NCBI GenBank assembly: GCA_023396225.1
Contig: JAEWWT010000024.1
Location: 62,001-126,000 of the forward strand
Length of the DNA stretch: 64,000 nucleotides
Direction: 5' to 3'
From: Bacillota bacterium
Lineage (GTDB): Bacteria; Bacillota; Clostridia; Oscillospirales; Ruminococcaceae
Shown here: in pieces, positions 1-9,070 of the stretch
Layout: every line of letters starts with the position of its first letter
How positions within the stretch are numbered: the stretch's first letter is position 1
Notes under the pieces: generated by a model
What the model was told of the DNA's origin: nothing
Databases searched by the model: none
What the model saw: the letters and a program-made list of their open reading frames with translations, nothing else
Position numbers and translations under genes: made by a program

Positions 1-2929
1 TCTTTGCTGTAGTAATTTCGTCCTCATCAGGATATCTTGGAAGAGTGGCTTCCGTAGATTTTGCAGGCATATAAAGCACACCCGCAGGCTGACATTCTGA
101 ATAGTCGCCCTTGCCATAAACAACAGAAAACATATACAAAAGCATCTGCATATTAACCCCGTAAACAAGGTCATCAAATGAGAATGTCTTTATTCCCGAT
201 TTGTAGTCAATTACTCTAAGATAAGTCTTTCCATCAGTTTCAAAGGTATCAATTCTGTCAACAGTACCGACAAAAAATATCTTTGTACCGTCACTTGCAG
301 TAACTTTTGCCGGGTATTGTTTTCCGTCAGCGGAGATTTTGTATTCAAATTCCTTTGGGACAAAATCTGATTGTGCAAGTTCTTCCTGAAGATGTTCAAC
401 AATCTGCGCAGAAGCATCTGCAATTCTTGAAAATGCGGCCTTGAATCGCTTTGACTTGCCGTAATCTCCGCCAAGTTGTTCTGTGTAATATTCGTCAAGT
501 GTATCTTTAATAAGCTTTTTTATTTGCGTACCTTTAAGCGAAATAAACGACTGCTTGTCATTCTCATTCATAATTTTACAGAGACAGTAATGTATAGCTG
601 AACCGAGTTCAGGACTGTTAAGTTCAATTTTTCTCTTTGGGAAAATGTTCAGTCCGCTTCTGCAAAAATATTTGAACGGACATATATTGTAACTTTCAAA
701 TCCGGTTGCAGAGACATACATCTTCTTTCCGAACAAGGCTTCACCAGTTTTGCCGTCAAGTTTATGCATACAAGTGAGGGTTATGCTGTCAAGATAGTCA
801 AGCTTTACAGCATATTCAGGTATTTCTTTCAGCACACTTCTTATTGAAGCAGATACCTTGTCCGTCCTGCTGTATTCCTGAACAAAGCTGTAATATGCTG
901 AAGCAGGGGATGTACAGAAGTATAACAGACCAATATCATTATCCTTAGAAATAATATTTTCATTGAACATATTCTCAATCTGGCTTACTGCAAATGACGG
1001 ATACATAGCTTTGCCTGAAATGTCTGCAAGAGGGTAGGATATAAAAAGCATTTCTGACGGTGCAGAAAAAGTGTTGTATGCAACAAAACGCTCCTCTGCA
1101 ATTCTATCTTCTATTCCGCCCGAAAGTTTTAGTCCGGATTGTTCTAGCAAGTTTCTGTCCCTGTCTGAAAAAATGCCCGTAGTTTTAGGAGAAAAAGGAA
1201 GTATTCCTTCATTTACGCCTATTATAAATACAACAGCAGGATCAGCAAGACGAGACATGTTTGCCGCCGCAAAAGTAACGCAGTCAAGCGTCTGCGGCGG
1301 CAAGGATACACTTTGCTTTGACATTACAGTGCTGAAAAGATCAGCAAACTGTTTGAGTGAAAGTGTATATCCATCAAGTATTTTATAGAGTGATTCCATG
1401 CATGAGCAAATCATTTCCCAAAGCTGTTTAAGCTCTCGTACTGCTGTTATTACAGCTGAATCACTTCCGTTGTAATTTGTAATTTTCTCTTTAATAACAT
1501 TTGAAAGTTTAATACTGTCAAAGAATGCAAAAAGGTTTTTGCAGATAACTCCGCCGTCAGTGTCCTTACAACTATCACGCAGTTCATTGAGAGGTTCAAT
1601 AATTGCTTTACGGACACTTTCTGCTGTTCCTTCTTCATCTCTGATAAAAGGCTCGCTCCACATATTTCCCTCGACGTTCCATTTGTAGACATAGTCTTCT
1701 GCAGCGGAAATATCGTCAGGATAAATACCTGTCATATCTGTTTTTATGTATCGCAGAATATCTTCGGTGTGATACTTTTCTGAAGATGCAATTTCAAGTG
1801 CGGAACAAACAAAGATTACCAATGACTTGTGCATTACAGAATCATTTTTATCCATGAAAACAGGAATTTCATAACGTTCAGCTGCCGCTTCAAAAACAGA
1901 GTTATAGCTTTCAGGATTTCTTGAAACAACGGCAATATCACTGTAATGATAGCCATTTTCCATAACAAGATGTTTTATCTGTGCGCAGACAACATCAGCT
2001 TCTTTATAAATATCAGCACACTCGGTAATATGTACACAATCTGCATTACCTTCATAAATGTTTCTTACAGGACGAAGTATATTTGATGAAATATGTGCAA
2101 GTGCTTCACTTCTGAATCGCTTCTGTTCAGTAAGCATCGTTGTTTCTGCTGTTACACCATGATTTTCACAAAGCTGTCTGAGTCTGCTGTGAGTATGGTC
2201 TGTTGTATTGAAAACAGAGTGTTTTTCAGGGGTTTTGTTTCCTGTGGAGAGGCATATATCAAGCTCTTCTGCCTGCGTCAGCATTACTTCAATAAGCTTT
2301 ATTTCATCAGCAGTAAAACTTTTGAATTCATCAATAAAAATGCACTGCCCGTTAAAATATTGTCCGCATGCTGCTCTTTTTGCCGCCTCGGAAATATCAC
2401 TAAGGCTGTCCTTATAGCCATTGTCAGACAGTATCTTTGAATAAGCTGAATATATCAGCGACATATCCGAAATTTTTTCTTTTATATTATCAGAGAGCAG
2501 ATTTATCTTTGACGTAAGAAGTTCAGGAGTAACAGCATTAAGTGTCATATCCTTTACAAAATCAAGGCATAAATCAAGGAAAGCAGGGGACTTTGACTGA
2601 CGGGAATAGTAAGATAGCCCCTCATTTTCGGACACAGTTTTAAGCGTCCTGTGCATCAGTGCAGTTCTTACAATATCGTCAGCATATTGTCCTTTTAACC
2701 CGCCGCATTGCAGGAAGATTGCTTTTGCAAGACGTGCAAAGGACAGAATGGTTACGTTGTTGAATTGCTGAATTCCAAGGTAATTGTAAAGCTTGCGGTC
2801 AAATTCAAATGAAAACTGGTCAGGAACAATTACGGTTATTTTCTCACCTTTACTGACAGCAGTTTTTATTCTGTCCATGAGGCAGTAGGATTTGCCTGTT
2901 CCGGCTCCTCCCAGAATCATTCTGAGCAT
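1..2929 (-). CDS. addB: ATP-dependent helicase/nuclease subunit B (AddB), 3' end cut by window edge
   Basis: AddB is half of the AddAB helicase-nuclease that processes double-strand breaks for recombination. The frame stays open from an ATG at 2929 to the left edge, about 976 codons of a family that is usually near 1,150. A Walker A (GGAGTGKS) lies at residues 7-14. The first cysteine of the Fe-S cluster is in ICPFKYFC near residue 750. The nuclease motifs VDRID (about 890) and VIDYKSG (about 906) follow, then a Q..LY helix. The remaining three Fe-S cysteines should lie beyond the edge. An in-frame ATG at 2941 is an alternative start. It follows mpg by about 20 bp on the same strand, and addA is expected next, outside the window. 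Confidence 0.93.
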   Translation of the reverse strand, partial: MLRMILGGAGTGKSYCLMDRIKTAVSKGEKITVIVPDQFSFEFDRKLYNYLGIQQFNNVTILSFARLAKAIFLQCGGLKGQYADDIVRTALMHRTLKTVSENEGLSYYSRQSKSPAFLDLCLDFVKDMTLNAVTPELLTSKINLLSDNIKEKISDMSLIYSAYSKILSDNGYKDSLSDISEAAKRAACGQYFNGQCIFIDEFKSFTADEIKLIEVMLTQAEELDICLSTGNKTPEKHSVFNTTDHTHSRLRQLCENHGVTAETTMLTEQKRFRSEALAHISSNILRPVRNIYEGNADCVHITECADIYKEADVVCAQIKHLVMENGYHYSDIAVVSRNPESYNSVFEAAAERYEIPVFMDKNDSVMHKSLVIFVCSALEIASSEKYHTEDILRYIKTDMTGIYPDDISAAEDYVYKWNVEGNMWSEPFIRDEEGTAESVRKAIIEPLNELRDSCKDTDGGVICKNLFAFFDSIKLSNVIKEKITNYNGSDSAVITAVRELKQLWEMICSCMESLYKILDGYTLSLKQFADLFSTVMSKQSVSLPPQTLDCVTFAAANMSRLADPAVVFIIGVNEGILPFSPKTTGIFSDRDRNLLEQSGLKLSGGIEDRIAEERFVAYNTFSAPSEMLFISYPLADISGKAMYPSFAVSQIENMFNENIISKDNDIGLLYFCTSPASAYYSFVQEYSRTDKVSASIRSVLKEIPEYAVKLDYLDSITLTCMHKLDGKTGEALFGKKMYVSATGFESYNICPFKYFCRSGLNIFPKRKIELNSPELGSAIHYCLCKIMNENDKQSFISLKGTQIKKLIKDTLDEYYTEQLGGDYGKSKRFKAAFSRIADASAQIVEHLQEELAQSDFVPKEFEYKISADGKQYPAKVTASDGTKIFFVGTVDRIDTFETDGKTYLRVIDYKSGIKTFSFDDLVYGVNMQMLLYMFSVVYGKGDYSECQPAGVLYMPAKSTEATLPRYPDEDEITTAK

Positions 2930-2949
2930 ATCTCTGACCATCCTTTCAT

Positions 2950-3465
2950 TTAGCTTTTGTCCTTGTCGCAGAATCTCCATAATATGTCCCTGTATTCGGG
3001 GGTAGCGTAATCTATTCCAACACGAGGTTTTGTTATTATTTCAGGCTTGTAGCCGTCATCTTCAATCCATATGCGTTCGTTTCCGCAGAAGCTTTCACCG
3101 TTAAAGCTCTTGTCAATTTTAAGATGCTTTGTAAGCTTTGCCGGACCATTGTATATTTCCGCCGCCCTAAAAAGGATACCTTGGGGAGTGCCCTCTTCAC
3201 CTGTGATAACGTTCATAAGCCAGTGCATTCCATAGCATAGATATACATATATCACACCTGATTTTCCATACAGTAATTCCGTTCTTGGGGTGCGTCCCTT
3301 GCTTGCATGACAAGCTGTATCTTCTTCACCTCTGTAAGCCTCTGTTTCTGTTATGCGAACCGATAAAACAGTACCGTCGACAAGCTTTCGGCAAATAAGC
3401 TTTCCTACAAGTTCAGGGCAAACGTCAAGACAATCCCTGTGAAAGAATTTTTCATCAAGTATCAT
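2950..3465 (-). CDS. mpg: DNA-3-methyladenine glycosylase (AAG/MPG family)
   Basis: This is a base-excision repair glycosylase that removes alkylated purines such as 3-methyladenine and hypoxanthine. The 171-residue protein is short for the family but carries its signatures: the acidic ITETEAYRGEEDTACHAS segment (residues about 38-55, general base Glu), YGKSGVIYVYLCYGMHW (about 66-82), and GPAKLTKHL. The ribosome binding site AAAGGA precedes the ATG. It sits between rqcH and addB in one minus-strand run, so it may be co-transcribed with addB as a DNA repair pair. The C-terminus ends soon after RVGIDYATPEYRDILWRF, as expected. Confidence 0.93.
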   Translation of the reverse strand: MILDEKFFHRDCLDVCPELVGKLICRKLVDGTVLSVRITETEAYRGEEDTACHASKGRTPRTELLYGKSGVIYVYLCYGMHWLMNVITGEEGTPQGILFRAAEIYNGPAKLTKHLKIDKSFNGESFCGNERIWIEDDGYKPEIITKPRVGIDYATPEYRDILWRFCDKDKS

Positions 3466-3490
3466 ATTTTTGACTGTTCCTTTCTGAATT

Positions 3491-5233
3491 TTACTGTTCT
3501 TCTTCAGGGTTAAGAGGGGTTACATAAAGAGTTCTGTTGTTTGTAAAAATAACCATACCAGGCTTTGCCCCTGATGGCTTTTTAACAAACTTTATCGGAA
3601 CATAATCAACAGGCACCTGTGAAGAGTTTTTTGCTTTACTGTTGAAAGCAGCAATCCTTGCAGCAAACAGGATTGTTTCATTAGGCGGAGTTGTTCCGTT
3701 AGTTGAAATAATTACATGAGAGCCTGTGATATTTTGTGTATGAAGCCATATATCTGATTTTTCAGCAAGCTTTGTAGTAAGCTTGTCATTCTGTTTGTTA
3801 TTTCTTCCGACATAGATTTTATATCCGTCAGGTGAGGTATATTCAATCGGTGGCTTTGATTTAGGCGGCTTGCCCTTAAGTTTGTTAGCCTTAATATATC
3901 CTTGTTCAGCAAGTTCAAGGCGAAGCTCATTTACCTCATCCTCACTCTGTGTACGGGTGAGCGAATCAAAAACGCTGTCTATATATGCAAGTTCTTCTTC
4001 ACCTTGTACAATCTGTTCTGTAAGCTTTTTCTCGGCAGTATCAGATTTTCTGTATTCAGCATAATATTTCTGCATATTCTGTGACGGGGTAAGTCTTGCA
4101 TTGAGTTTGATTTCTATAACAGAGCAGTTTTCATCATAGAAGTTTTCAGTTTCAAAAGAAGTCATGCCCTTTTCAAGTTTGTACATATTTGCTGAAATAA
4201 GATCACCCTTGAGCTTGAGAATGTCCCTGTCAGCACAGGCTTTCAGTTCTTCTTTCTGTGAAGCTATACGTCTTGCAATACGTTCGGTTGTGTTCAAGAG
4301 CATTTTATACAAGTCCTGTGAACGCTGTTTCATGCGTGCTGTATTGTCACGCTCTGTATAGAAATAATCAAGTGTGTCACAGGCTGACGGCATGCTTTTT
4401 GTTATCATAAGAGCGCCGTACTGATGAATTTCAGTAAAGCTGAAATCCTTGAACATTCCATCCTTGTCTTTAAGAACAGTATAGGAATGTCCAGCCTGCT
4501 TGTCCTGTGCAGACTTCTGTATATAGAACACAAGCCTGTCAGTTTCATCTTCGGATATGTCTGTGTTTGTACAGTCACGTCCTTTGCAGGCAAGGAAAAC
4601 CCATTCTCTTGCAATAACAGGCGAGATACCCTCAAATATTCTTACAAGGCATTTTGAAAGCTCTGAATTTTTTGAATTGTTAAGAGCAGATAAAAGTTCT
4701 TCTCTTGAAAATGAAGTAAAATTCAGTCTTGAATTGTCACGAGGCGGGAATGTGTAAGTCATGCCCGGAAGTACAAGCCTTTCTCTTGACATTTCTTCAT
4801 CAACACGCTTGATACTGTCAATGATTTTTCCCTCTGCATTAATAATTACAAGGTTTGAACAACGTCCCATTATTTCAATTGCAAGGGTAATTACAGTCAT
4901 ATCGCCAAGTTCATTCATTGTCTCAAAGTCAAGATAAAGTATTCTTTCAAATCCGTCCTGACGTATATTAAGAAGCTTTCCGCAGCCGACATGCTTTCTT
5001 AAAAGCATACAGAACATTGGCGGAACCTTTGGATTTTCTATGTTTGATTTTGTTATATGAACTCTTGCTGAATTTGCAGATGCTGAAATTAACAGCTTTG
5101 AGTTTCCGCCTTTTGTACGGAATGATATTACAACTTCCTCACGGGATGGCTGGTGAATTTTATCCACTCTGCCGCCGATAAGAAAGGATATTTCGCTTTT
5201 TATACAGTTCAAAAACGCTCCGTCCAGAGCCAT
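3491..5233 (-). CDS. rqcH: RqcH/NFACT family ribosome quality control protein
   Basis: RqcH binds 60S-type stalled large subunits carrying peptidyl-tRNA and recruits tRNA-Ala to add C-terminal alanine tails (bacterial ribosome quality control). Older annotations call it fibronectin-binding protein A. The 580-residue protein has an NFACT-N region (RVDKIHQP at 22-29, EIMGRCSNLVII at about 120-131), a middle helix-hairpin and coiled-coil section (about 290-430), and a C-terminal NFACT-R/DUF814 domain with GRNNKQNDKLT and SDIWLHTQNITGSHVII. The family's DR motif appears here as E96-R97. It is followed closely by mpg. Confidence 0.93.
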   Translation of the reverse strand: MALDGAFLNCIKSEISFLIGGRVDKIHQPSREEVVISFRTKGGNSKLLISASANSARVHITKSNIENPKVPPMFCMLLRKHVGCGKLLNIRQDGFERILYLDFETMNELGDMTVITLAIEIMGRCSNLVIINAEGKIIDSIKRVDEEMSRERLVLPGMTYTFPPRDNSRLNFTSFSREELLSALNNSKNSELSKCLVRIFEGISPVIAREWVFLACKGRDCTNTDISEDETDRLVFYIQKSAQDKQAGHSYTVLKDKDGMFKDFSFTEIHQYGALMITKSMPSACDTLDYFYTERDNTARMKQRSQDLYKMLLNTTERIARRIASQKEELKACADRDILKLKGDLISANMYKLEKGMTSFETENFYDENCSVIEIKLNARLTPSQNMQKYYAEYRKSDTAEKKLTEQIVQGEEELAYIDSVFDSLTRTQSEDEVNELRLELAEQGYIKANKLKGKPPKSKPPIEYTSPDGYKIYVGRNNKQNDKLTTKLAEKSDIWLHTQNITGSHVIISTNGTTPPNETILFAARIAAFNSKAKNSSQVPVDYVPIKFVKKPSGAKPGMVIFTNNRTLYVTPLNPEEEQ

Positions 5234-5303
5234 ATTAATCCTCCATTCATTTTGCTACATTTACATTTTCTGTCTATATACTTACAGAAAAGAATTATAT
5301 AGC

Positions 5304-5326
5304 AGCGTGAAAAACATTTTCACGCT
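5304..5326. repeat. Perfect 10-bp-stem hairpin between flavodoxin-like gene and rqcH
   Basis: AGCGTGAAAA and TTTTCACGCT flank a 3-base loop. It has no clear U-run on the minus strand, so its role as terminator of the upstream gene is uncertain. The arm TTTTCACGCT also occurs near 29775 and 38047. Confidence 0.5.
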
Positions 5327-5347
5327 AGCACCTTTTTAATTTTGTTG

Positions 5348-6064
5348 TTATAGTGAAGTTTTCTTTGCGTGTCGCTTTGCAATTGCAATAGCTTCTCTGT
5401 AAGTGTGGTGAACGGATATAGATGCTGTCGGGCAGTTTTCTATGCACAACAGGCAGTGGGTACACTCAATAGCATTGACAGGGGAAGAAACGCCGTCTTT
5501 GAGTTCAAACACTTTCATAGGACATACTTTTATGCATTTACCACAGCCAATGCACTTATCCTTTTTAACTTCAACATACTTTCCGTTATGTACAGTTTCA
5601 GTATCAATATAATACTCAGGCAGTATCTTCTTTATAAACTTTTCTGCTCTCATGCAGTCATTTTCATTTGGCCGCCCCTTGTTTCCTCCATGAGTAATAA
5701 GAAACGGCCCAGTACCATCAAATCCTTTACAGGAAAAATCTCCAATAACCTTTACATTATTTTCTGATAGAGCCTTTTTTATTGCATTATGATACTTTCC
5801 CATAAAAGGTGCGCCATGTGTCGAGAACAGAAAAACAGATTGTGATGATGTCAATTTCTTTGCCGCTTCAATAAGTTTAGGATGGTGGGATGTGAAGAAT
5901 ATACCGCTTCCAAGACCGACTATGCTATATTTTGATAAGTCAGCTGAAAGCGCCTCATCATATCCGATAACCTTACAATTTAGTTTTAAAGCCATTGCAT
6001 TTGCAAGCTTAATGGTATTATTGTGATACATTGACTCGCAGATTATTATTACTTTGTCATTCAT
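5348..6064 (-). CDS. EFR1-type flavodoxin plus 2[4Fe-4S] ferredoxin fusion protein
   Basis: This is a predicted cytoplasmic electron-transfer protein. The N-terminal half is flavodoxin-like: the FMN-binding loop resembles ESMYHNNTIKLA (residues about 8-19), followed by GLGSGIFFTSHHPK and STHGAPF. The C-terminal third is a bacterial ferredoxin with two CxxCxxCxxxCP clusters (CIGCGKCIKVCP and CTHCLLCIENCP). The start at 6064 was chosen because AAAGGGG sits 9 bp upstream; a longer frame to 6172 would run into the rlmA gene. It follows rlmA by 22 bp and is probably co-transcribed. The redox partner is not shown by context. Confidence 0.85.
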   Translation of the reverse strand: MNDKVIIICESMYHNNTIKLANAMALKLNCKVIGYDEALSADLSKYSIVGLGSGIFFTSHHPKLIEAAKKLTSSQSVFLFSTHGAPFMGKYHNAIKKALSENNVKVIGDFSCKGFDGTGPFLITHGGNKGRPNENDCMRAEKFIKKILPEYYIDTETVHNGKYVEVKKDKCIGCGKCIKVCPMKVFELKDGVSSPVNAIECTHCLLCIENCPTASISVHHTYREAIAIAKRHAKKTSL

Positions 6065-6086
6065 TTTGTATGTCCCCTTTAATGAA

Positions 6087-6914
6087 TTACTGCTTTTTAT
6101 AAACAAGTATTTCAAACTCAATCTGTGTTTCAAGAGTATTGAGTTCAGAAAGTCTTTGCTGTCCCTCTGCACTTGTTTTATAATAATATGGTGTCATAGA
6201 AAACAGATTTTTTATATCCTCATTGTTATCAAGTTTTATAACGCTTTGCACCTTTGTTTTTTCCGAAAGCTCAAATCCGTCCAGAGCATAATCCTTGACT
6301 TCATTTAGATATGGCTTGTCATAGACAGCTTTTTTTAGTTCCCAGAGATGATTTTCTGATGGTATTACAAGAATCATTTTACCATGAGACTTGAGAATCC
6401 TTGAAAATTCTTCTCCGCAGTATGGCGCAAACAGTGACATCATAACATCGCATGAACCATCATTTACAGGAATGTGAAATGCGCTTGCAACGGCATATTG
6501 TATGCCATGTGAGCGCTTTCCTGCACAGGCAAGAGCAGATTTTGAAATATCAATTCCGAACATATTCACGGATATATTTTTCTCTTTGAGTGCTTCATAA
6601 ACTCCGGAAGTATAGTACCCCTCACCGCAGCCGACATCCATTACAGTATCACCAGCGTGAATATGCTTTTCAGCCGTCTCACAAAGCTTTTCAAGAAGAA
6701 CAGAGTAGTAACCCTTACTTAAGAAATCCCTCCTTGCATTTACCATAAGCTTGTTGTCACCGGGAAGCTTTGCATTCATCTGATTTGAAAGCAGAAGATT
6801 GACATAACCCTGCTTTGCAATATCAAAGCAATGTCTGTTTTCGCATATATAGCATTTGTCCTTTATTTCAAGATTCTTTGAACATACAGGACAGATATAT
6901 CCTTTCATACTCAT
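6087..6914 (-). CDS. rlmA: 23S rRNA (guanine-N1)-methyltransferase, RlmA family
   Basis: This is a predicted SAM-dependent methyltransferase acting on G745/G748 of 23S rRNA helix 35; the Gram-positive enzymes usually modify G748. The 275-residue protein begins with a zinc-binding module (CPVC at 8-11, CYIC and HC by about 29). This is followed by the family segment FDIAKQGYVNLL and a Rossmann SAM site (VMDVGCGEGYYT, about 92-103) with the acidic FGIDISK strand end. SLFAPYCGEEFSRILK is also typical of the family. The base specificity is inferred. It lies in a tight run with the flavodoxin-like and Nif3-like genes. Confidence 0.88.
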   Translation of the reverse strand: MSMKGYICPVCSKNLEIKDKCYICENRHCFDIAKQGYVNLLLSNQMNAKLPGDNKLMVNARRDFLSKGYYSVLLEKLCETAEKHIHAGDTVMDVGCGEGYYTSGVYEALKEKNISVNMFGIDISKSALACAGKRSHGIQYAVASAFHIPVNDGSCDVMMSLFAPYCGEEFSRILKSHGKMILVIPSENHLWELKKAVYDKPYLNEVKDYALDGFELSEKTKVQSVIKLDNNEDIKNLFSMTPYYYKTSAEGQQRLSELNTLETQIEFEILVYKKQ

Positions 6915-6947
6915 TACAATCCCAATTCCTTTCTGCTATTTTCCTTA

Positions 6948-7736
6948 TCAGACGATGTAGCAAGCAGGATCTGTCCCTGAATCGGCAATGATTATTTCAA
7001 TTTTGCCAAGCTTTTGTTCAAGCTTTTTTTTCAGGTAAGGAATGACAATATTTTCAGTATGGAAATGCCCGCAGTCCACAAGGGTAACATCCTCATTTTT
7101 AGCTGTGATAAGCTGGTCATGCTTTGTATCTCCTGTAAAATAAGCATCTGCACCCTTTGCAATTGCATCTGTAAGCATGTATCCTGCCCCGCCTGAACAG
7201 AAAGCTATTTTTTTTACTTTTCTGCTGCTTTGAGTAAACCTGACATAGGTACAACCAAAAACATTCTTGAGTATACGTGCAAACTCATCAGAAATAAACT
7301 CACTCTCTGACTCGCATACTTTACCATATCCACTTCCGTCGCTATGTTCAGGGCAAAGAACTTCTGTTGAATCTTTTAATCTAAGTGGCTTTTTTATCAT
7401 ATCAAAGATTATATCGTTGATACCGCCGTCGGCAATATCAAGGGGGGAGTGTGAGCATATACAGCTTATGCCACATCTGAATGCAAGGCAGGCAGGATTG
7501 TTTTCGGAAAGCTTTTTCAGCGGATGATATATAACAGGGTGGTGAGATATAATAACATCTGCACCCCTGCTGTTCGCTTCCTCAACAACATCTTTTGTAA
7601 TGTCAAGAGCAAGAACTATTTTTGAAACAGGTTTGTCCATATTTCCAACAAGTAAACCGCTGTTGTCATCCTTATCCATATAACAAAATGGTGCGATTTC
7701 GTTCAAAGAATTGTATATGTTTGTTATTGTTATCAT
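6948..7736 (-). CDS. Nif3-like dinuclear metal centre protein (DUF34, YqfO family)
   Basis: This belongs to the Nif3/DUF34 family of dinuclear-metal hydrolase-fold proteins; some members are annotated as GTP cyclohydrolase I type 2, but the true role is unsettled. Metal ligands are visible in IISHHPVIYHPL (residues about 65-76), the SHSPLDIADGG stretch, and the C-terminal VDCGHFHTE. FCSGGAGYMLTDAIAKGADAYFTGD is the family hallmark of the second half. The start at 7736 has AGAAAGGAT about 10 bp upstream; a 14-codon longer frame lacks one. It lies just downstream of trmK, a pairing common in Firmicutes. Confidence 0.9.
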   Translation of the reverse strand: MITITNIYNSLNEIAPFCYMDKDDNSGLLVGNMDKPVSKIVLALDITKDVVEEANSRGADVIISHHPVIYHPLKKLSENNPACLAFRCGISCICSHSPLDIADGGINDIIFDMIKKPLRLKDSTEVLCPEHSDGSGYGKVCESESEFISDEFARILKNVFGCTYVRFTQSSRKVKKIAFCSGGAGYMLTDAIAKGADAYFTGDTKHDQLITAKNEDVTLVDCGHFHTENIVIPYLKKKLEQKLGKIEIIIADSGTDPACYIV

Positions 7737-7805
7737 ATTTATAAGTATCCTTTCTGAGTTTTGTAGTCCGAAAGTCAAAACTCATAGATTAAAATAATTT
7801 TAAAC

Positions 7806-8471
7806 TTATCCTCCAATGTATGATAAAATATTATCTGAAAGAGTAAGAAAAGGCTTTGCTTCATCAGCTTTTCCAGCGTCGGAAAGGGCTTTTCCGATTT
7901 TATAAATACGTTTATATTGCCGCTTTACATATTCTCTTGATTCTGCTATACTTATATCCGAAAAGCCTACATTCTGTTCAACTTCGGATAGCTCTCTGGA
8001 ATCACCGCTGAAATGCACCTGCATGACAGCATAGCATTTATCTTCGTCACAAACTGCAATTTCCCTTGTAATTTCAAAGCCATCAGCATAAAGCTGTTTT
8101 CTTAAAAACGGTGCATGTGTCATGGGCTGAAGAATAAGGTTTATATCTTTTTTTATCCATTCACATTGATTAATTATGTGCAGAATCATTTCTGCCCCCA
8201 TACCTGCTATAACTATATCAGTTATTCCGTCGGGAGGTATATTTTCAAGACCGTCTGAAAGGATAATATCCGTTCTGTCAGCAACACCGTATTTTTCAAG
8301 CGTTGCCTTTGCTGCGGAAAGAGGCCCCTCATTTATATCTGCCGCTACAGCGGATAAGCATTTTCCGTTTGAGAGCAGTTCAGCTACGAGATAGGCATGA
8401 TCTGTTCCGATGTCACAGACTCTTTTTCCCGTTACAAGCTCTGCACAGGCGGTTAGTCTTTTATCAAGCAT
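7806..8471 (-). CDS. trmK: tRNA (adenine22-N1)-methyltransferase TrmK
   Basis: TrmK methylates N1 of A22 in the tRNA D-loop. Family marks are LDKRLTACAELV at the N-terminus, the SAM-binding VCDIGTDHAYL (residues about 18-28), SDGLENI, IVIAGMGAEMI (the catalytic GMG region), and ILQPMTHAPFLRKQLYADGF. The C-terminus is helical. The start is uncertain: ATG 8471 fits family N-termini, but the clear AAAGGAG lies about 29 bp upstream, so a non-ATG start nearer to it, or a longer frame to 8564, cannot be excluded. The next gene downstream is the Nif3-like gene. Confidence 0.9.
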   Translation of the reverse strand: MLDKRLTACAELVTGKRVCDIGTDHAYLVAELLSNGKCLSAVAADINEGPLSAAKATLEKYGVADRTDIILSDGLENIPPDGITDIVIAGMGAEMILHIINQCEWIKKDINLILQPMTHAPFLRKQLYADGFEITREIAVCDEDKCYAVMQVHFSGDSRELSEVEQNVGFSDISIAESREYVKRQYKRIYKIGKALSDAGKADEAKPFLTLSDNILSYIGG

Positions 8472-8600
8472 AAGTCTGATAATGCTTTTGGTATAAAAGC
8501 ATTCTCCTTTCCTGAAGTTCTGACTGAAAGGTGTTAATTGTCCTAAAAAACTATCCGCAAGCATACACCTGCGGATAGTAAATAAAACATAGATATCAGA

Positions 8601-8807
8601 TTACTTTTCTGCTAAAAACTTATTGAGTTTTTCAACCATTTCATCTGCATTGACGCCGTGAACTGCGCAAGCATCTTCAAGCGATTCGCCTCTTGCAGAA
8701 GGACATCCGAGACAGTGCATACCCATATCAAGGAAATAAGGGGCAGTATCAGGATCAAGGTCAAGGATTTCTCCGATAATCATATCTTTTGTAATTTTAT
8801 TATTCAT
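8601..8807 (-). CDS. DUF1858 domain protein (68 aa, hybrid-cluster-associated disulfide type)
   Basis: This small cytoplasmic protein belongs to the DUF1858 family, also seen as the N-terminal part of ScdA/RIC-like repair proteins and next to hybrid cluster proteins. The conserved pattern MITKDMIIGEIL, then GMHCLGCPSARGESLEDAC and a short helix, is complete. CLGC is the invariant pair of cysteines. GGAAAGGA lies about 10 bp before the chosen ATG; a 22-codon extension would lack one. The molecular function of the free-standing form is not established. It is transcribed away from the inverted-repeat element upstream. Confidence 0.88.
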   Translation of the reverse strand: MNNKITKDMIIGEILDLDPDTAPYFLDMGMHCLGCPSARGESLEDACAVHGVNADEMVEKLNKFLAEK

Positions 8808-8936
8808 AGCATAAACGTCCTTTCCGAAAAAACTATATATTAGGTTAACATTATAATCATTATTATACCTCATTTTTGCATTTAATGCAATAGATTATTA
8901 AAAACATGGGCATAATATGAAAGCGTTATTTAATAA

Positions 8937-9048
8937 AGGCAATACCGCACAATACGTTTCTGTCGATTTTCAAAACAGGCTCAGTAACGTATTTTTGCTG
9001 TTTCTCAAATCGTCGAAACGTAGCCTGAGGCTTTGTGCGGTATTGCCT
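8937..9048. repeat. 112-bp inverted-repeat element (MITE-like or structured RNA)
   Basis: The ends are perfect 16-bp inverted repeats (AGGCAATACCGCACAA at 8937-8952 and its complement at 9033-9048). The interior is also partly self-complementary: TACGTTTCTGTCGATTTT pairs imperfectly with the stretch at about 9007-9022, so the whole unit can fold into one long hairpin with a small side stem GCCTGAGGC. It occupies the divergent intergenic region between the DUF1858 and rhomboid-like genes. No transposase and no convincing target-site duplication are visible. Confidence 0.6.
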
Positions 9049-9070
9049 AAATTTATTTAGGAGGATAAAA

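Noticed and set aside
1071..2440. Several open frames on both strands across 0.2-2.4 kb
   Set aside because: They lie inside addB in other frames and lack ribosome binding sites or family motifs.
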